DNA of 64,000 bases from the NCBI GenBank assembly GCA_043228905.1, contig JBHGNT010000001.1, positions 14,756,001 through 14,820,000 of the forward strand, read 5' to 3'. Both the position numbers and the translations under genes were made by a program. This DNA is from Azolla caroliniana. Taxonomy: Eukaryota; Polypodiophyta. Positions 11,631-21,700 of the stretch are shown here, in pieces (positions within the stretch are counted from its first letter, which is position 1; every line of letters begins with the position of its first letter). The notes under the pieces are model-generated. The model searched no databases. It was not told the origin of the DNA and saw nothing but the letters and a program-made list of their open reading frames with translations.

Positions 11631-12357
11631 TGAAACGCACAGGAACACTGGTGTGCACGAGTGCTCACCCCTAGTGAATTAAATAGTGTAAGTTCTAGGC
11701 ATAAGTAGAAGGAGTGTACTAGGTAGTTACGACATTAATAGGGATTCAGACATCGCGTAAGTAGGGAGAGTTACGAGGAGAGAGAATCAGGGGGGAGAAT
11801 CTAGGAAGGAAAAGAGACAGGTCATGAATGCTTTGTAACAGTCGCTCCTTGTGCTATAAAAGGGGAGACCTTTTAACTATTATGGGGGGTGTCGAGAGAG
11901 GAGAAAGAAATAGGGAGAGGTCATTAGAAGAGAGAAGATGAGGAGTCCTACAACGTATCACCGGAAGGCGCTTCCCCTGCTCGCGTTAGACGCCCGAGTG
12001 CTCTCGACCAGGGGATCGACCTTCTGTGTGCCCACTCAACTTCGTATCTGACTACGGTAGAGCCTACGCTCGAACATCGACACTGATCCGGTTGTAATCA
12101 CCCACAGCGCTACGCACATATATTGATTAATGGAAGCTTATCCACCTTGCGCAAGTTATTCTTAACATACCTGTCAGTGCTTGTGTCTACGCACGAGCCT
12201 CTTACATTATCTCTCTCATTTCGCTAATCTTTTCTGTCTAAACCGCGGTCTCAGGGCTCACGTGAGCCACAAACTCTTCCTCCTCACTTCTTGATTCCTT
12301 GGTTCAAGACCCCCGTGATCCTGCCCAACTTCTACGCATCCACGAGGATCTCCTCCC
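11631..12357 (+). mobile_element. Solo LTR of family S inserted in Gypsy A gag
   Basis: The segment interrupts the gag frame and is flanked by CAATG at 11626-11630 and 12358-12362. It carries a TATA-like CTATAAAAGG near 11858. Its last 60 bp (ACCCCCGTGATCC...ACGCATCCACGAGG) align with the end of the solo LTR at 29107-29740, and the overall layout matches. No internal coding sequence is present. The terminal dinucleotides are imperfect (TG...CC), so boundaries are good to a few bases. It probably arose by recombination between the two LTRs of a full element. Confidence 0.7.
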
Positions 12358-12362
12358 CAATG

Positions 12363-12638
12363 TTCCATCGATTTCATGGGAAGGTCGATCTTGGGTTCTT
12401 TATGAATCCCTTGCGTATTGGGTCCTTGTTGTTGCATCGCTACTATAGTTGTGTCGAGTTGTTGCATGCGTAACGCTAGTTCCCGATGTTGTTGTTGCGT
12501 TTGTTGCTTTTCTAAGGAGATTTGTTGGAGATCCCCCAACAACCGTTGATTTTCTTGTTCCAAAGCAAGGAACTTCTCTTTCAAGCATTGCAGCTCCAAG
12601 AAAAGAGATTGATATACTTGAGCGTTAACAGTGGCCAT
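12363..12638 (-). pseudogene. Gypsy A gag N-terminus
   Basis: The open frame starts MATVNAQVYQSLFLELQCL and continues as a Gln/Leu/Glu-rich coiled coil (about residues 8-65), followed by a short segment ending DLPMKSMEH at the family S insertion. Removing the insertion and one TSD copy joins it to the capsid part at 11406-11630. ATG at 12638 lies about 100 bp after the 5' LTR, as expected for a gag start. An N-terminal coiled coil before the capsid core fits multimerisation of Gag, though that role is inferred. Confidence 0.8.
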
Positions 12639-12828
12639 AGGATGAGAGGAAAGAGGAACAAGATATTAGTATGAAGGGAGGGAAATGTAAGAAGATAAAA
12701 GGAAGAGGAGGAAAGAGGTGAAAAATCGGTTCAAACTATCAAGAATAGTACTGAGACAGAGAGGAAATTAGTACTAAGAGATGAATATTAGTACTAAGAG
12801 GAAAAGAGGGTGTAGAACACTCGAGAGA

Positions 12829-12830
<2 letters not shown>

Positions 12831-12862
<32 letters not shown>
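12831..12862. repeat. (GA)n microsatellite in the G1 LTR
   Basis: An uninterrupted run of GA dinucleotides. Related but interrupted GA tracts are at the same place in the other G1 LTR copies (31570-31610 and 44408-44422), so the tract belongs to the LTR and expanded most here. Confidence 0.95.
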
Positions 12863-12866
<4 letters not shown>

Positions 12867-13059
12867 TGATGACAACGATATATTATGTGAAAAGAATATA
12901 CAAGGATGGCTAGGAGGCTTAAGACTAGCGTTGAACCGATTTGGTTCGAAATAATGCCTTGTGCCTCCTTTTATAGTGTTGTCAGGAGTACTCTTGAAGT
13001 TTCTAGAATGTTCTATAGTAAAACTTAAATGAAAATAATATTTTTCGTATTACAAAATA

Positions 13060-13129
13060 GAGTTTAATGGTCAAGAGCTCGACCCATGTAACATAAGGTC
13101 ATGGGTTCGAGTCTTGCCATATCATGACA
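13060..13129 (+). repeat. tRNA-like sequence inside the G1 LTR
   Basis: The plus strand reads TTTAATGGTCAAGAGCTC (A-box-like) and, about 35 bp later, GGGTTCGAGTCTTGCC (B-box consensus GGTTCGAGTC). It ends with the LTR terminus CCATATCATGACA. The arms pair poorly, so it is not a functional tRNA. The same sequence occurs at 31849-31913 and inverted at 44073-44140. It is antisense to LTR transcription. Confidence 0.7.
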
Positions 13130-13385
13130 CCTTCTTTCTATCAGGTGGCTCTATTAGCTCATACGTGTGGTTCTCATGCAAGGAATCCATTTCCTGTTTC
13201 ATGGCACTGTACCACTTCTCCTTGTGTACATTGGTCATGGCTTCTTCATAGCATTCTGGTTCCCCTTCATCAATCAAGAGAACATATTGACTAGCTGGAT
13301 ACCGTGAGGAGACCTTCCTTTGTCTTAGAGGATATCTTCTTCCTTCAGCAATCGGCTCAAATTCGGTTCTTCTATTGTTGAGAGT
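13130..13385 (-). pseudogene. Copia Z pol fragment: start of RT domain
   Basis: The minus strand encodes YPLRQRK...ASQYVLLIDEGEPECYEEAM...HKEKWYSAMKQEMDSLHENHTYEL, the conserved segment linking integrase to RT in Copia pol. Copia C6 (43300-43502) is nearly parallel. It is cut at 13130 by the Gypsy A LTR and at 13385 by the LINE B region. The RNase H piece of the same family lies at 4622-5010 and the integrase piece at 18137-18905, so these look like parts of one element. Confidence 0.8.
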
Positions 13386-13835
13386 CTAACTCAACTTCCC
13401 ATAAAGATAGGTTTCACACTAGCTCATGGACATACCAGGCTAGTTTTGTAAATAGTTGAAAGGGCACTTGCCCTAGCCTAGTTGGTACTTAAACCAACAT
13501 TTTGTAACTTAGTCATTGTTCGAAGTAATATACTATTTCTTACATGCACTGTTCTATCTCTCTCTCTCTCTCAAAGCTCTCTGTAAGTTCACTCTGACCA
13601 TCATTTTCTACATTCTATAGCTCGTTGGAAAGCTCTTTCAGAGAGCTTTCTAAAGAATGTTCATTTACTAACTTCTGTTACCGTGGCGAGAAGTTATGAG
13701 CATTTTCATCTGCAACCATCTTTGCCCCACGGTTCCTCAAACGCAAGGTAGAATTTGAAGCCCTAAATCGAGTGAAAGGTATATTCTCTCTCCCTCCCTC
13801 TCTGTCTCTCTCTTCAGGCAGGGTTTGTCCCTACA
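13386..13835. other. Non-coding DNA 5' of LINE B ORF1
   Basis: No protein-coding similarity is visible. A CT-rich run lies near 13557-13573 and another just before the LINE ORF1 start (13785-13815). The right part probably contains the LINE B 5' UTR and promoter, but with LINE A truncated I have no second copy to define the LINE 5' end. A short palindrome-like GTTGAGAGTCTAACTCAAC lies at the left junction. Confidence 0.4.
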
Positions 13836-14705
13836 ATGGAAAACACTCGTAAAGCTGCCGCAAAGTTTGGGAGTATGGTTGATAATGAGCCGAGATCACC
13901 AACAAATCTTGATTCCAATGCAATGGACAAAATGCTTATGTGTCACTTGATTTCTCTTCAAGAAACCATAAACAAGCAAGCTGAAGAGATTAGGACGTTA
14001 ATAAAAGAGAATGTTAAGCTCCAAATTGTTGTCATTGAGAATGAAAGTCTTAAGCAAGTGGTTGCAAAACTTCAAGAAGAGATTCAAAAATGTAAAAGAG
14101 CTTCTTTTGAAACAAATTAGCACCTTAACAAGATTGAGTTACAAGAAGCATTAAGTGATGAAAAATTGGACATGATGAGGCGGGATGTAAGTGAGATGAA
14201 AAATGTATTTACAACGAAGTCATGAGCTGATGTATGTGGTGGGGATGTGGTATCAAACTCAGCTAATATGCATGTGATGCATCAAGAGAAGAATATAGAA
14301 AACATAGATGTCTGAGAATTAAAAGAACGTGAATGACGATCAAAGAACATTGTCGTCCGTGGGATTAAAGAAGAGAGTATGGAAACACCCGCATCCCTTC
14401 GAAAGGCCATTGGTGAATTTTTTAGCGTGCATTATGGGATGTTAGATGTGAATGTATATGGGGCACACCAAGCTGGGAAACATGGTGTTACTCGCTCCGG
14501 AGAAAGGCCTATTGTATGCACAATGACAGATGATACAAAGCGGCGGATCATACTCGAAAATAGTTGGGTATACCTCAAAGGTACGCAATGCTTTGTGAGT
14601 GAAGATTGCGCTATCTCACAACAAAATGCTCGTCGTAAAGCATATGAAGAAAGATTGAAAAATAAGGTTAAGGATGTGCCTAAAGATGAAAATGTAGCCA
14701 AATAG
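13836..14705 (+). pseudogene. LINE B ORF1 (coiled coil plus RRM-like)
   Basis: One reading frame of 290 codons is interrupted by TAG at 14118 and three TGA codons between 14220 and 14340. It starts MENTRKAAAKFGSM. Residues about 40-90 form a heptad-rich coiled coil (IKENVKLQIVVIENESLKQVVAKL). Residues about 170-260 (KNIVVRGIKEE...TKRRIILENSWVYLKGTQCFVSED) look like the RRM-type domain of L1-like ORF1 proteins, ending in a basic ARRKAYEERLKNK tail. Such proteins coat element RNA as a chaperone. The TGA codons fit decayed CGA codons. ORF1 ends 6 bp before the ORF2 ATG. Confidence 0.8.
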
Positions 14706-14711
14706 GGACAC

Positions 14712-16300
14712 ATGACCTATGAGACTAACCCACGCCTTTTACGACTATGCTTTTGGAATTGCAATAGATACCCATGGAATGTGGGATTTGCAATAGAGGA
14801 ATTCACCAATGACTCAGATATCACACTTCTTGTTGAAACATGGAAGCATGATACTCAAAGGATTCAAGGTTTAGGAAACTATAATTTACACTCTTTGATA
14901 TGGAAGAAAATTCCAAGACAAAGAAGAGGAGAAGGAGGGGTGGCATGTTTGATTAAGAAGGAAATAGAGAAATATATGTCAATCATAAAAAAATGATGAA
15001 CATAAATGCTACATATGGCTCAAAATAGAAACACCTAATAATTTGCTCACTTTTGTAGTTGGATGTTACATTCTTCATCAAGATTAGATAACTTTTATGC
15101 TTGTTTGGATAAAGATCAACCTTTTTCCAATCTAGAAGATGATATTGCTTATTTCAAATCCAAAGGGGAAGTTATGGTCTTTGGTGACATGAATGCTTGT
15201 GCAAGAACTTTCCAACTTGATTCACAAGAATCTTTCATGCCACATATCTCAAGGATGCAAGAGGATATGCAAATGTATAGCCGCTCTTCTAGCAGAAGTT
15301 ACTCCTACAAATGTGCAATAGTACCGGATTGCTTATTGCAAATGGTATTTACTTATGGCCCAACACTAATGGTTTTTTACATGTAGAAAACACAGCAGAA
15401 ATAGTGTGATTGACTATGTGCTACTTTCCGAAGGTATTTTGGATCGTATACATAAACTCTCACTTGCTGAATGGACACCAGAATCCGATCATAGGCCTTT
15501 ATGTATTGATCTCAAATGTATGCATAGGTTTGATTGTGAGAAGGCTATTGAAGATAATAAACAACCGCACTTGAGCATGAACCTTCAGCGAGGACCCATG
15601 TATTCCAAGATGGTTGAGGGTATGTTACAAATGACAAAGATACAACATGGTGCCACACTACAATGCAAATGGGAAGCTTTCAAGAAAGTCATTCTCTCTT
15701 GTACAAACAAATGTTTTTTGACCAACCGCACATCTTCGAAATGCACCAAGAAACTTAGGAAAAAATGGTTTGATAAAGAATGTCGTCAAGCTCGAAAGTG
15801 CCTTATGGTTTTGGATGTAGTTATGGATAAAGAGAATTACCAAATACATTTGCATGAGTATAAAAGGCTTATTCAAAGAAAGAGAAGAATATAGGAAGTT
15901 ACTAAACAATTTATCCAAATGCAAGAGAAAGCATATGCATGTGCTAAATTTTGGGGAAATCTAAAGGGGAAATGTGTTAAGAGTTATGGTGACTTAACTC
16001 TTCATGACTTGTCGTTGCATTGTAAGAATTTATATGAGTTATCTCTTTCCGGAAAATTGATGTGGTATGGTTCTCTTTCACATATGCCTCTCTTCTATAC
16101 AATTGAAGATATATGCATAAGACTTAAGAAATTGGCCTCTCGAAAGGCAAGCAATCTTCGATGTATAAAGGCGGAAATGCTCAAATGGACGGGAAAGGAA
16201 GCACCTGTATGGATAAGCGATATGTTTAATGATGCATTGCAACATGGTATGTCGTACGATTGGACTACAAATTGGATCAAACCTTTGCATTAAGGTGAAG
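14712..16300 (+). pseudogene. LINE B ORF2, endonuclease and linker
   Basis: It begins at the ATG at 14712 (MTYETNPRLLRLCFWN), chosen because it opens the endonuclease domain and follows the ORF1 stop closely. Endonuclease motifs are LLVETWKHD (about 14830), VFGDMNAC (about 15180) and SDHRPLC (about 15485). An in-frame stop lies at 14994 and a frameshift near 15370. The linker 15400-16290 contains a Cys/Lys-rich stretch (SSKCTKKLRKKWFDKEC). It would cut target DNA for priming. It is inactive as it stands. Confidence 0.85.
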
Positions 16301-18052
16301 ATGTAAATAATGTAAACAACTATCGAACCATCATGGTTGGCTCATTAATGGCAAAACTGTTTGGATGTATAATGGAATGAAAGATAAGTGTATGGGCTAA
16401 AAAAAATGGTAAGAGATCTTATGGACAAGCTGGCTTTCGAAAACACCATAACACCATTGATCACCTTATCACCCTTCAAGTATTAATGGAGGAAAGTCAA
16501 TTTAGAGGAAAAGGTTTATATTGTTGCTTTGTAGACTTCAAGAAAGCTTTCGATATGGTGCCTCGTAGGCATCTTTGGAGGTGAATGGAAGAACTTGCCG
16601 TGGCAAGGGAATATATGTTTGCAATTTCCCGAATTTATGAGAAGGTTATATTTTTTCTACGCATGAGAGATAAACATTCAGTTTTTTTTCAAAAGCACTA
16701 TTGGTCTTAAGCAAGGATGTCCACCAACACTATTTGGTTTATGCATTAATTATTTGGAAGAAATGGTTACCAAGTTTGCAAACGAAGAATGTGTTGAAGA
16801 AGTTGTCATTGGGAATGTTGTGATTATGCTTTTGGTATATGCAGATGATGTTGTGCTTTTTGCAAATACTTTAGGAAATGCACAAAAGCTTATGAAGGCA
16901 TTGGAAATTTTTTGCATCCATATTAAATTAAGTGTCAATAGCTCTAAAACAAAGATTATGCTTGTGAAGAGCCAAAATAGATATAAACCATGCATTATAT
17001 ACAACAATGAGCTACTTGAATGTGTGGAAAGCTTCAAATATCTTGGCCTTGAAGTTCCTTCAAATCATAGATGGAATGAATGTGCGAGACGCCGCTTAGA
17101 GGCGGGTAAGCGAGCATACTATGCATTTGAGAACACATGCAATCTTGGAGATATTAAGTGTTGGGTCCTCAAGAAATATCTTCTGGACACTTTGGTGACA
17201 CCGGTTCTTCTCTATGGGGTGGAAGTATGGGGCGGTAGCATCCCTAAATCTATATGGAAAGAGTTTGAAAATGTCCAAAAACATTTTCTTACAAAGTTTG
17301 TACAAGCTAATAAACAAACGCCCTACACCCTCCTCCTCCTTGAGACGGGATCGCTTCCCATTGAGATCATGGCCATGGAAAGGGTTGTTGAATACATGCT
17401 TAAGGTTCAAAAAAGTCCCTCACATCAACTTCTTGGAATTGTGTGGGAAGCAAGCAAAAAGATCCAAAAGACGCATAAAAGAAAAATTTTGTGTTCCAGT
17501 TGGATGCAAGATATAGAAAAATGGTTTGGTAGATGGGATGTGAGACACTTGTTTCATGATGCATCATTAGATTCCTCTGTAAATGAGGACATTTTGCAAC
17601 GCCCATGTATCATGACATGGGACAAATGTGGAGACTCACGCTTCACACATTATACTACACATGTTGCACCTAACTACAGAACCATATTCTTTGCAGAACG
17701 GGGACATTGTACACATCGATACATGTTAGAGCCCATACCGTTATCTGCCATTCGAACCATGTGACTTAGCTCACATGCATTGTGATTTGAGACAGGGCAA
17801 TGGGGTACAAGTGATGAAAGTGGTTGGCTATGCACACTTTGCACTAAACAAGTTTGCGAGTCTCAGTATCGCACTTGGATACAATGCTCTGCCTTTGATC
17901 ATATTCAATCAAGCTTTCCGCATCTCTTTGACCGAGCCCCATCCTTCAATGAATTCCTCTCACAACTAGAATGTGCACTCTCGATTGCAACATTCATTGG
18001 TAAAGTTCTTGAACATCGAGAGTCACTACTCACTTTCACACGTATCACGTGA
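16301..18052 (+). pseudogene. LINE B ORF2, reverse transcriptase and C-terminus
   Basis: RT motifs are GQAGFRKHHNTIDHL near 16430, CFVDFKKAFDMV near 16530, IGLKQGCPPT near 16705 and YADDVVLF at 16838-16849. The long open frame 16754-17764 then carries the thumb region and the segment SLPIEIMAMERVVEYMLKVQ shared with LINE A. The C-terminal motif reads CTLC...QYRTWIQC near 17835, so the His of the presumed zinc site in LINE A (EYHT) is replaced by Arg. Frame changes occur before 16754 and near 17764. The ORF2 stop is TGA at 18050-18052. Confidence 0.87.
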
Positions 18053-18108
18053 AATGTAATATTTTTGGTCTCATAGGTCATATTTGACCTCTGACGACGA
18101 TAATATAA

Positions 18109-18127
18109 TCTCTCTCTCTCTCTCTCT
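18109..18127. repeat. (TC)n microsatellite at the LINE B 3' flank
   Basis: A TC dinucleotide run between the end of LINE B and the Copia Z integrase fragment. It could mark the LINE 3' tail or belong to the target. Confidence 0.9.
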
Positions 18128-18136
18128 ATGCATGTC

Positions 18137-18905
18137 TTACGTGCACACACAGTCAACTTTTGTTGCACTAAATCTCTCTCGATTCTTTACATCTACCAAC
18201 TCATCTTTCGACTCAGATACATGTGCATTAGCTTGTTGTTGTGTGTCAGTCGACTCAGATTCGGGTTCATCAGTCGGTTGTTGTCTTCCGACTGGTTGTG
18301 TGGAACGGGGATCGACTAGTGTCGACTCCATAACAGTAGTCGATTGGGAAGACAACATTGGTTTTTGTTGTCTCTAGTTTTCAATCTTCTTGGCTTCCAT
18401 GAATAAAACATCATTGCTCCTTACCACCTTCTTATCAAGAAGATCCCACATTCTGTACCGGAACTCATCTTTCGAGTTCCTCAAGAATATGCAAGGCTTG
18501 GACTTGTTGTCTAGCTTTGACCTCTGACCTTTAGCAAAATGCATATAAGCTAAGCATCCGAACACCCTTAAATGCTGGTAAGACACACTCCTTCCTATTC
18601 ACACCCTCTATGGGACATCCCCCCTCAGAGGCACTGAGGGAGACCTGTTTATAAGGTACAAACAATCGTCAACATTGCCTCAGCCAAATACGACCTCAGC
18701 AATTTTATATGTGACAACATGCTTCTTACCCTTTCCATTATGGTCCGATTCATTCTCTCTACTAGACCATTAAGCTTAGGTGTCTTCGGCACCATATACT
18801 CAAGTTTGATGCCTTGAGTCTTACAATATAGCTCAAATTGACCTCTGTACTCGCCATCGTTGTCTGTTCGTGACGAGAAATATGCAGAATAATCTCCGGC
18901 CCCAA
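18137..18905 (-). pseudogene. Copia Z integrase C-terminal half and spacer
   Basis: The minus strand encodes TDNDGEYRGQFELYCKTQGI (second catalytic Asp of the integrase core) at 18800-18870, then LNGLVERMNRTIMERVRSML (third acidic residue, ERMNRT) near 18740, the LRVFGCLAYMHF / KPCIFL segment at 18430-18570 and a Ser/Thr/Gln-rich spacer down to 18137. Several frame breaks and an in-frame stop after KKIEN near 18374 are visible. Its family partner is Copia C6 (43785-44072). Next in order is the RT-start piece at 13130-13385 across LINE B. Confidence 0.82.
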
Positions 18906-18919
18906 CCGAAGCGTAGATC

Positions 18920-19505
18920 ACTTGATGACAATCAAAACACAGAAGAAATGGGAATGGAGGTAAGTACACAAACAGAAAGAGAATACACAGGATGTTAATG
19001 TGGAAAACCTTGAGAGGGCAAAAACCACGGGAGTCCACAGACTCCAAACTATCACTATGTAAAGGAGTACAACAGGGAGCACAGAGGCAACGACCTCTTG
19101 CTCATGATCTTCGCCTGACGGACGTTACAACAGAGACATGCTCTGTATCTCTCTCTCTCTCTCTCTCTGTACACTCGTTACACCAATAATACTATACGAA
19201 GATAATAACAGCAACTCCTATACACTGTTTGCCCTAGGTCACATTTATACAAATATGACATTAGGACTATTTACAGATATAGTCCCAATGGGCTCTCAGA
19301 AACATATCTACATATATGTCCCTTCATCCGGGGACAGGTTCTCACCGGGCCTTCATCATCCGGTTCTCACCAGGTCTTCCTTGTCGGGTACTCCACATCC
19401 GGTTCTCATTGGGTCTTCCATTGCCAGGTACTCCACATCCGGTTGTCATCGGGTCTTCCGATGCCTAGCCTTCGTATCCCGTCCGGAGGAACCGAGATCC
19501 TAACA
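18920..19505 (-). repeat. 3' LTR of Copia C1, with internal tandem repeats
   Basis: Sense start is TGTTAGGATCTCGG at 19505, just after the pol stop and a GAAGGGGGAG polypurine tract. The right boundary near 18920 is approximate. Between 19335 and 19465 it holds about four imperfect tandem units of roughly 40 bp (CCGGTTCTCACCGGGTCTTCC type). A TC microsatellite lies at 19147-19168. The LTR of C3 (30557-31131) is a diverged relative with a similar repeat block. Confidence 0.75.
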
Positions 19506-19515
19506 AACTCCCCCT

Positions 19516-20186
19516 TCACTCCGGCATGGGATGCCTCGTCAATCCGATCCGCTTCTGGCATACGTCTAGCTTGCCGGGCGTCAACACCTTCGTCAGCATA
19601 TCCGACCCGTTCTCCTCCGTGTGGATCTTCGTCAGCACGAACTCTCGGTCTTCTACTCGCTCCCGAATCCACTGGTACCTCCGCTGGATGTGCTTCGTCC
19701 TGCAATGATACGTTGCGTTCTTCGCAAGGTGGATGGCACTTTGACTGTCGCAATAGAGCCGGTATTCCTCTTGCCGGATCCCTAGCTCTTCGATGAAGTC
19801 CTTCATCCATAGTATTTCCTTGTTGGCTTCCACAACCACCATGTACTCCTCTTCCGTGGTTGACAATGCAACCGTCTTCTGTAGCCACGATTGCCACGAA
19901 ATAGCTCCCCCCTCATATGTCATGACATATCTGGATGTTGACCGGCTGGTATCCGCATCAACCAACATATCTGAATCAGTGAAACCGTCAAGTTGGGGTT
20001 TACCGGAGCCGAATTGGAGACACATACTTGAGGTTCCTTTCAAGTATCCGAGTATCCATTTGACCGCATTCCAGTGCTGCTTGCTGGGATTGCTCATAAA
20101 CCGACTCACCACTCCGACTGTGTATCGGATATCCGGTCGGGTGCACACCATTGCATACATTAGGCTCCCGACGGTAGAGGCATATG
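19516..20186 (-). pseudogene. Copia C1 RT end and RNase H
   Basis: An open frame of about 214 codons reads MYAMVCTRPDIRYTVGVVSRFM (the conserved RT-RNase H connection), DGFTDSDMLVDADTSRST (first RNase H Asp), TVALSTTEEEYM (Glu), CDSQSAIHLAKNATYH (second Asp) and ENGSDMLTKVLTPGKLD. Catalytic residues are present. It is separated from its upstream RT by Copia C2. The C-terminus ends RHPMPE just before the polypurine tract, with no long extension of the kind seen in Copia X elements. Confidence 0.9.
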
Positions 20187-20191
20187 GTATC

Positions 20192-20578
20192 TGTAAAAAG
20201 TAGCGTGCGGAAGTAGGTATGAAGACAGAACAGAGGAAGGAAACACAGGTTCAATGGAGAGCTTGGGCTTACACGGTATACGCGGGAGAGACAGAGAGAG
20301 TAGACAGAAAAAACTATATTTCACAATAATACTCAAGTCTGTACATAAGACGTGCTCAGTGAGCACTTTTATACAAGTCCTAGAAGGACTGACCGAAGTA
20401 CTGACAGTACTTCAATGCTCATCAAGAGCTCCTACACTAACTCCCAAATATATTCCTCACGGAATATCTTTCCTAACGACCTCCCGGTTTACGCACTCGG
20501 CCTAACCGATCGGTCCCAACCGATCCGGTCCTCGGCTTCTTCAGCCGATCCGGCCGATGTTGAGCTTGTCTCTCAACA
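20192..20578 (-). repeat. 3' LTR of Copia C2
   Basis: Sense sequence runs from TGTTGAGAGACAAGC (20578) to CTACTTTTTACA (20192). A TATA-like TGTATAAAAG lies near 20370. The purine tract GAGGGGGAG immediately precedes it. The pol frame ends inside the LTR: the TGA at LTR nucleotides 4-6 is the stop codon. Confidence 0.95.
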
Positions 20579-21700
20579 CTCCCCCTCAAGCTCAACTTGA
20601 GGCTCTTCGGGATCTTCACAGCACCGGTTCCTCTTGGCTTCTCGCCTCGCTCGCACTCCTCGACCTGTTCGACTCCGCGCGCTTCGACCCTTCTGGTCGG
20701 CTTGTCTGCTCATGTGGCCCTCATCAGCTCTTCTGTTGTTGCGATGTTGACGCTTCTTCTGCTGCCTTTTCTTCCGCTTGGGCCTCGGTTGATTCAGCCT
20801 GTCTAAATCAAACATCCGAACCGACTCGGCTACTTCCGATCGGTTTTCGCTCTCGTTCGAGTTGGATGTCTCCAACTCGTCTTCGGTCTTCTCGCCCTCG
20901 ATGGCGTCATCCTCCTCATGCGTGGTTGGCTTTGGCTCTTTCCTTTGGCTGCTCCCCTTCTGTCCGCTTTCAGAATTTTCCGTGGGTCCACCCTCGGCTT
21001 CTTCAGCCGATCCGAAGTCGCCCTCGGCTTCTTCAGCCGATCCGTCTTCAACCGAGTCAACAAACGAGTCAACCGACTCGGTGTCATGGTCACCGCTACT
21101 GTCCTGCTGCCTTGCTTGGTCGTTCGGGACTGTTCTCCCCCTCAAGTTCGGCATGTCAAGGTGACGCAACCCGAGCGCACCCGAGAATTGCCGCAACTTG
21201 TCCAGACCAAGAGGCTTGGTGAAGATGTCGGCAGCCTGCCGATCCGTCGGAACGTACTGAAGTTCGACTTCACCGGAAAGGACACGCTCACGGACGAAGT
21301 GGTAGTGCACCTCAATGTGATTGGTCCGTGCGTGGGAAACGGGGTTTTTCGCGAGTTAGATGCTGCTGAGGTTGTCGCAGTAGATCATCGCCGGATCTGA
21401 CACCTCCTCTTGCAGGTCCTTAAGTAGCCGCTTCAACCATATGGCTTCGCATGTCGCGACAGCCGCTCCTCGGTACTCAGCTTCGGTGCTCGACAGTGCA
21501 ATTGTCGGCTGCTTCTTACTGCTCCACGCGATCGCGGCACTCCCGAGGGAGAACGCGTATCCAGACATGGATCGGCGATCGGCGGCGTTGCCAGCCCAAT
21601 CAACATCGGTGTAGCCAACTAACTGCGTGGCTGCACCGGTCCGATATAGCAGTCCGCGGTCCTTAGTTCCGTTGACATACCGAAGTATGCGTTGCGCACA
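20579..21700 (-). pseudogene. Copia C2 RNase H and charged C-terminal extension
   Basis: RNase H motifs are SSTEAEYRGAAVATCEAIWL and YCDNLSSI (21356-21568), then HYHFVRERVLSGEVELQYV and DIFTKPLGLDKL. About 190 further residues follow (20579-21150): an acidic part with repeated GSAEEAEG and a Lys/Arg-rich part. This extension is not part of a standard Copia pol, which normally ends soon after the DIFTKPL segment. It recurs in C4 (36420-36984) and C8 (49980-50386 and 62273-62396). It runs through the polypurine tract and stops in the LTR. Function unknown. Confidence 0.85.

Larger units (their letters stand above)
9182..13129 (-). mobile_element. Gypsy A (family G1), Ty3/Gypsy LTR element, 3' truncated
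   Basis: Minus-strand order is LTR (13129 to 12737), leader, gag, protease, RT, start of RNase H. It ends at 9182 where LINE A is joined, so most of RNase H, the integrase and the 3' LTR are missing. A solo LTR of family S (11631-12357) is inserted in gag. The gag is of the Sushi/Tcn1 kind, and the RT and protease closely match Gypsy B (62841-64000). The 5' LTR abuts Copia Z sequence at 13130, so Gypsy A probably inserted into Copia H. Confidence 0.85.
12737..13129 (-). repeat. 5' LTR of Gypsy A (family G1)
   Basis: In sense (minus) orientation it starts TGTCATGATATGG and ends CTATTCTTGATA, the decayed form of the CTGACA end seen in the solo copy at 31463. A TATA box (CTATAAAAGG) lies near 12975 with the R region after it. 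The U5 part holds repeated palindromes TTAGTACTAA and a GA microsatellite (12831-12862). The first roughly 70 bp are an antisense tRNA-like sequence. I could not identify a convincing primer-binding site next to it. Confidence 0.8.
13836..18082 (+). mobile_element. LINE B, near full-length non-LTR retrotransposon
   Basis: Plus-strand order is ORF1 (13836-14705), 6 bp, then ORF2 (14712-18052) with endonuclease, RT and C-terminal zinc-type domain. It sits in opposite orientation inside Copia H, separating the Copia pieces at 13130-13385 and 18137-18905. The region between the ORF2 stop and the TC microsatellite (18053-18108) is the presumed 3' UTR. No poly(A) tail is evident. Multiple stops and at least two frameshifts make it inactive. 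Compared with LINE A it lacks the internal RT duplication. Confidence 0.88.

Noticed and set aside
18068-18081. Inverted copy of the LINE endonuclease start (14 bp shared with 14712-14725) at the LINE B 3' end, suggesting twin priming
   Set aside because: Only 14 bp match and the flanks do not. Several such matches are expected by chance in 64 kb on two strands.
19335-19465. Regularly spaced repeats resembling a CRISPR array
   Set aside because: About four imperfect units without unique spacers of constant size, inside a Copia LTR of a plant genome.
19406-19897. 163-codon minus-strand ORF through the Copia C1 end and LTR repeats
   Set aside because: It is an alternative frame of RNase H and of the tandem repeats in the LTR.
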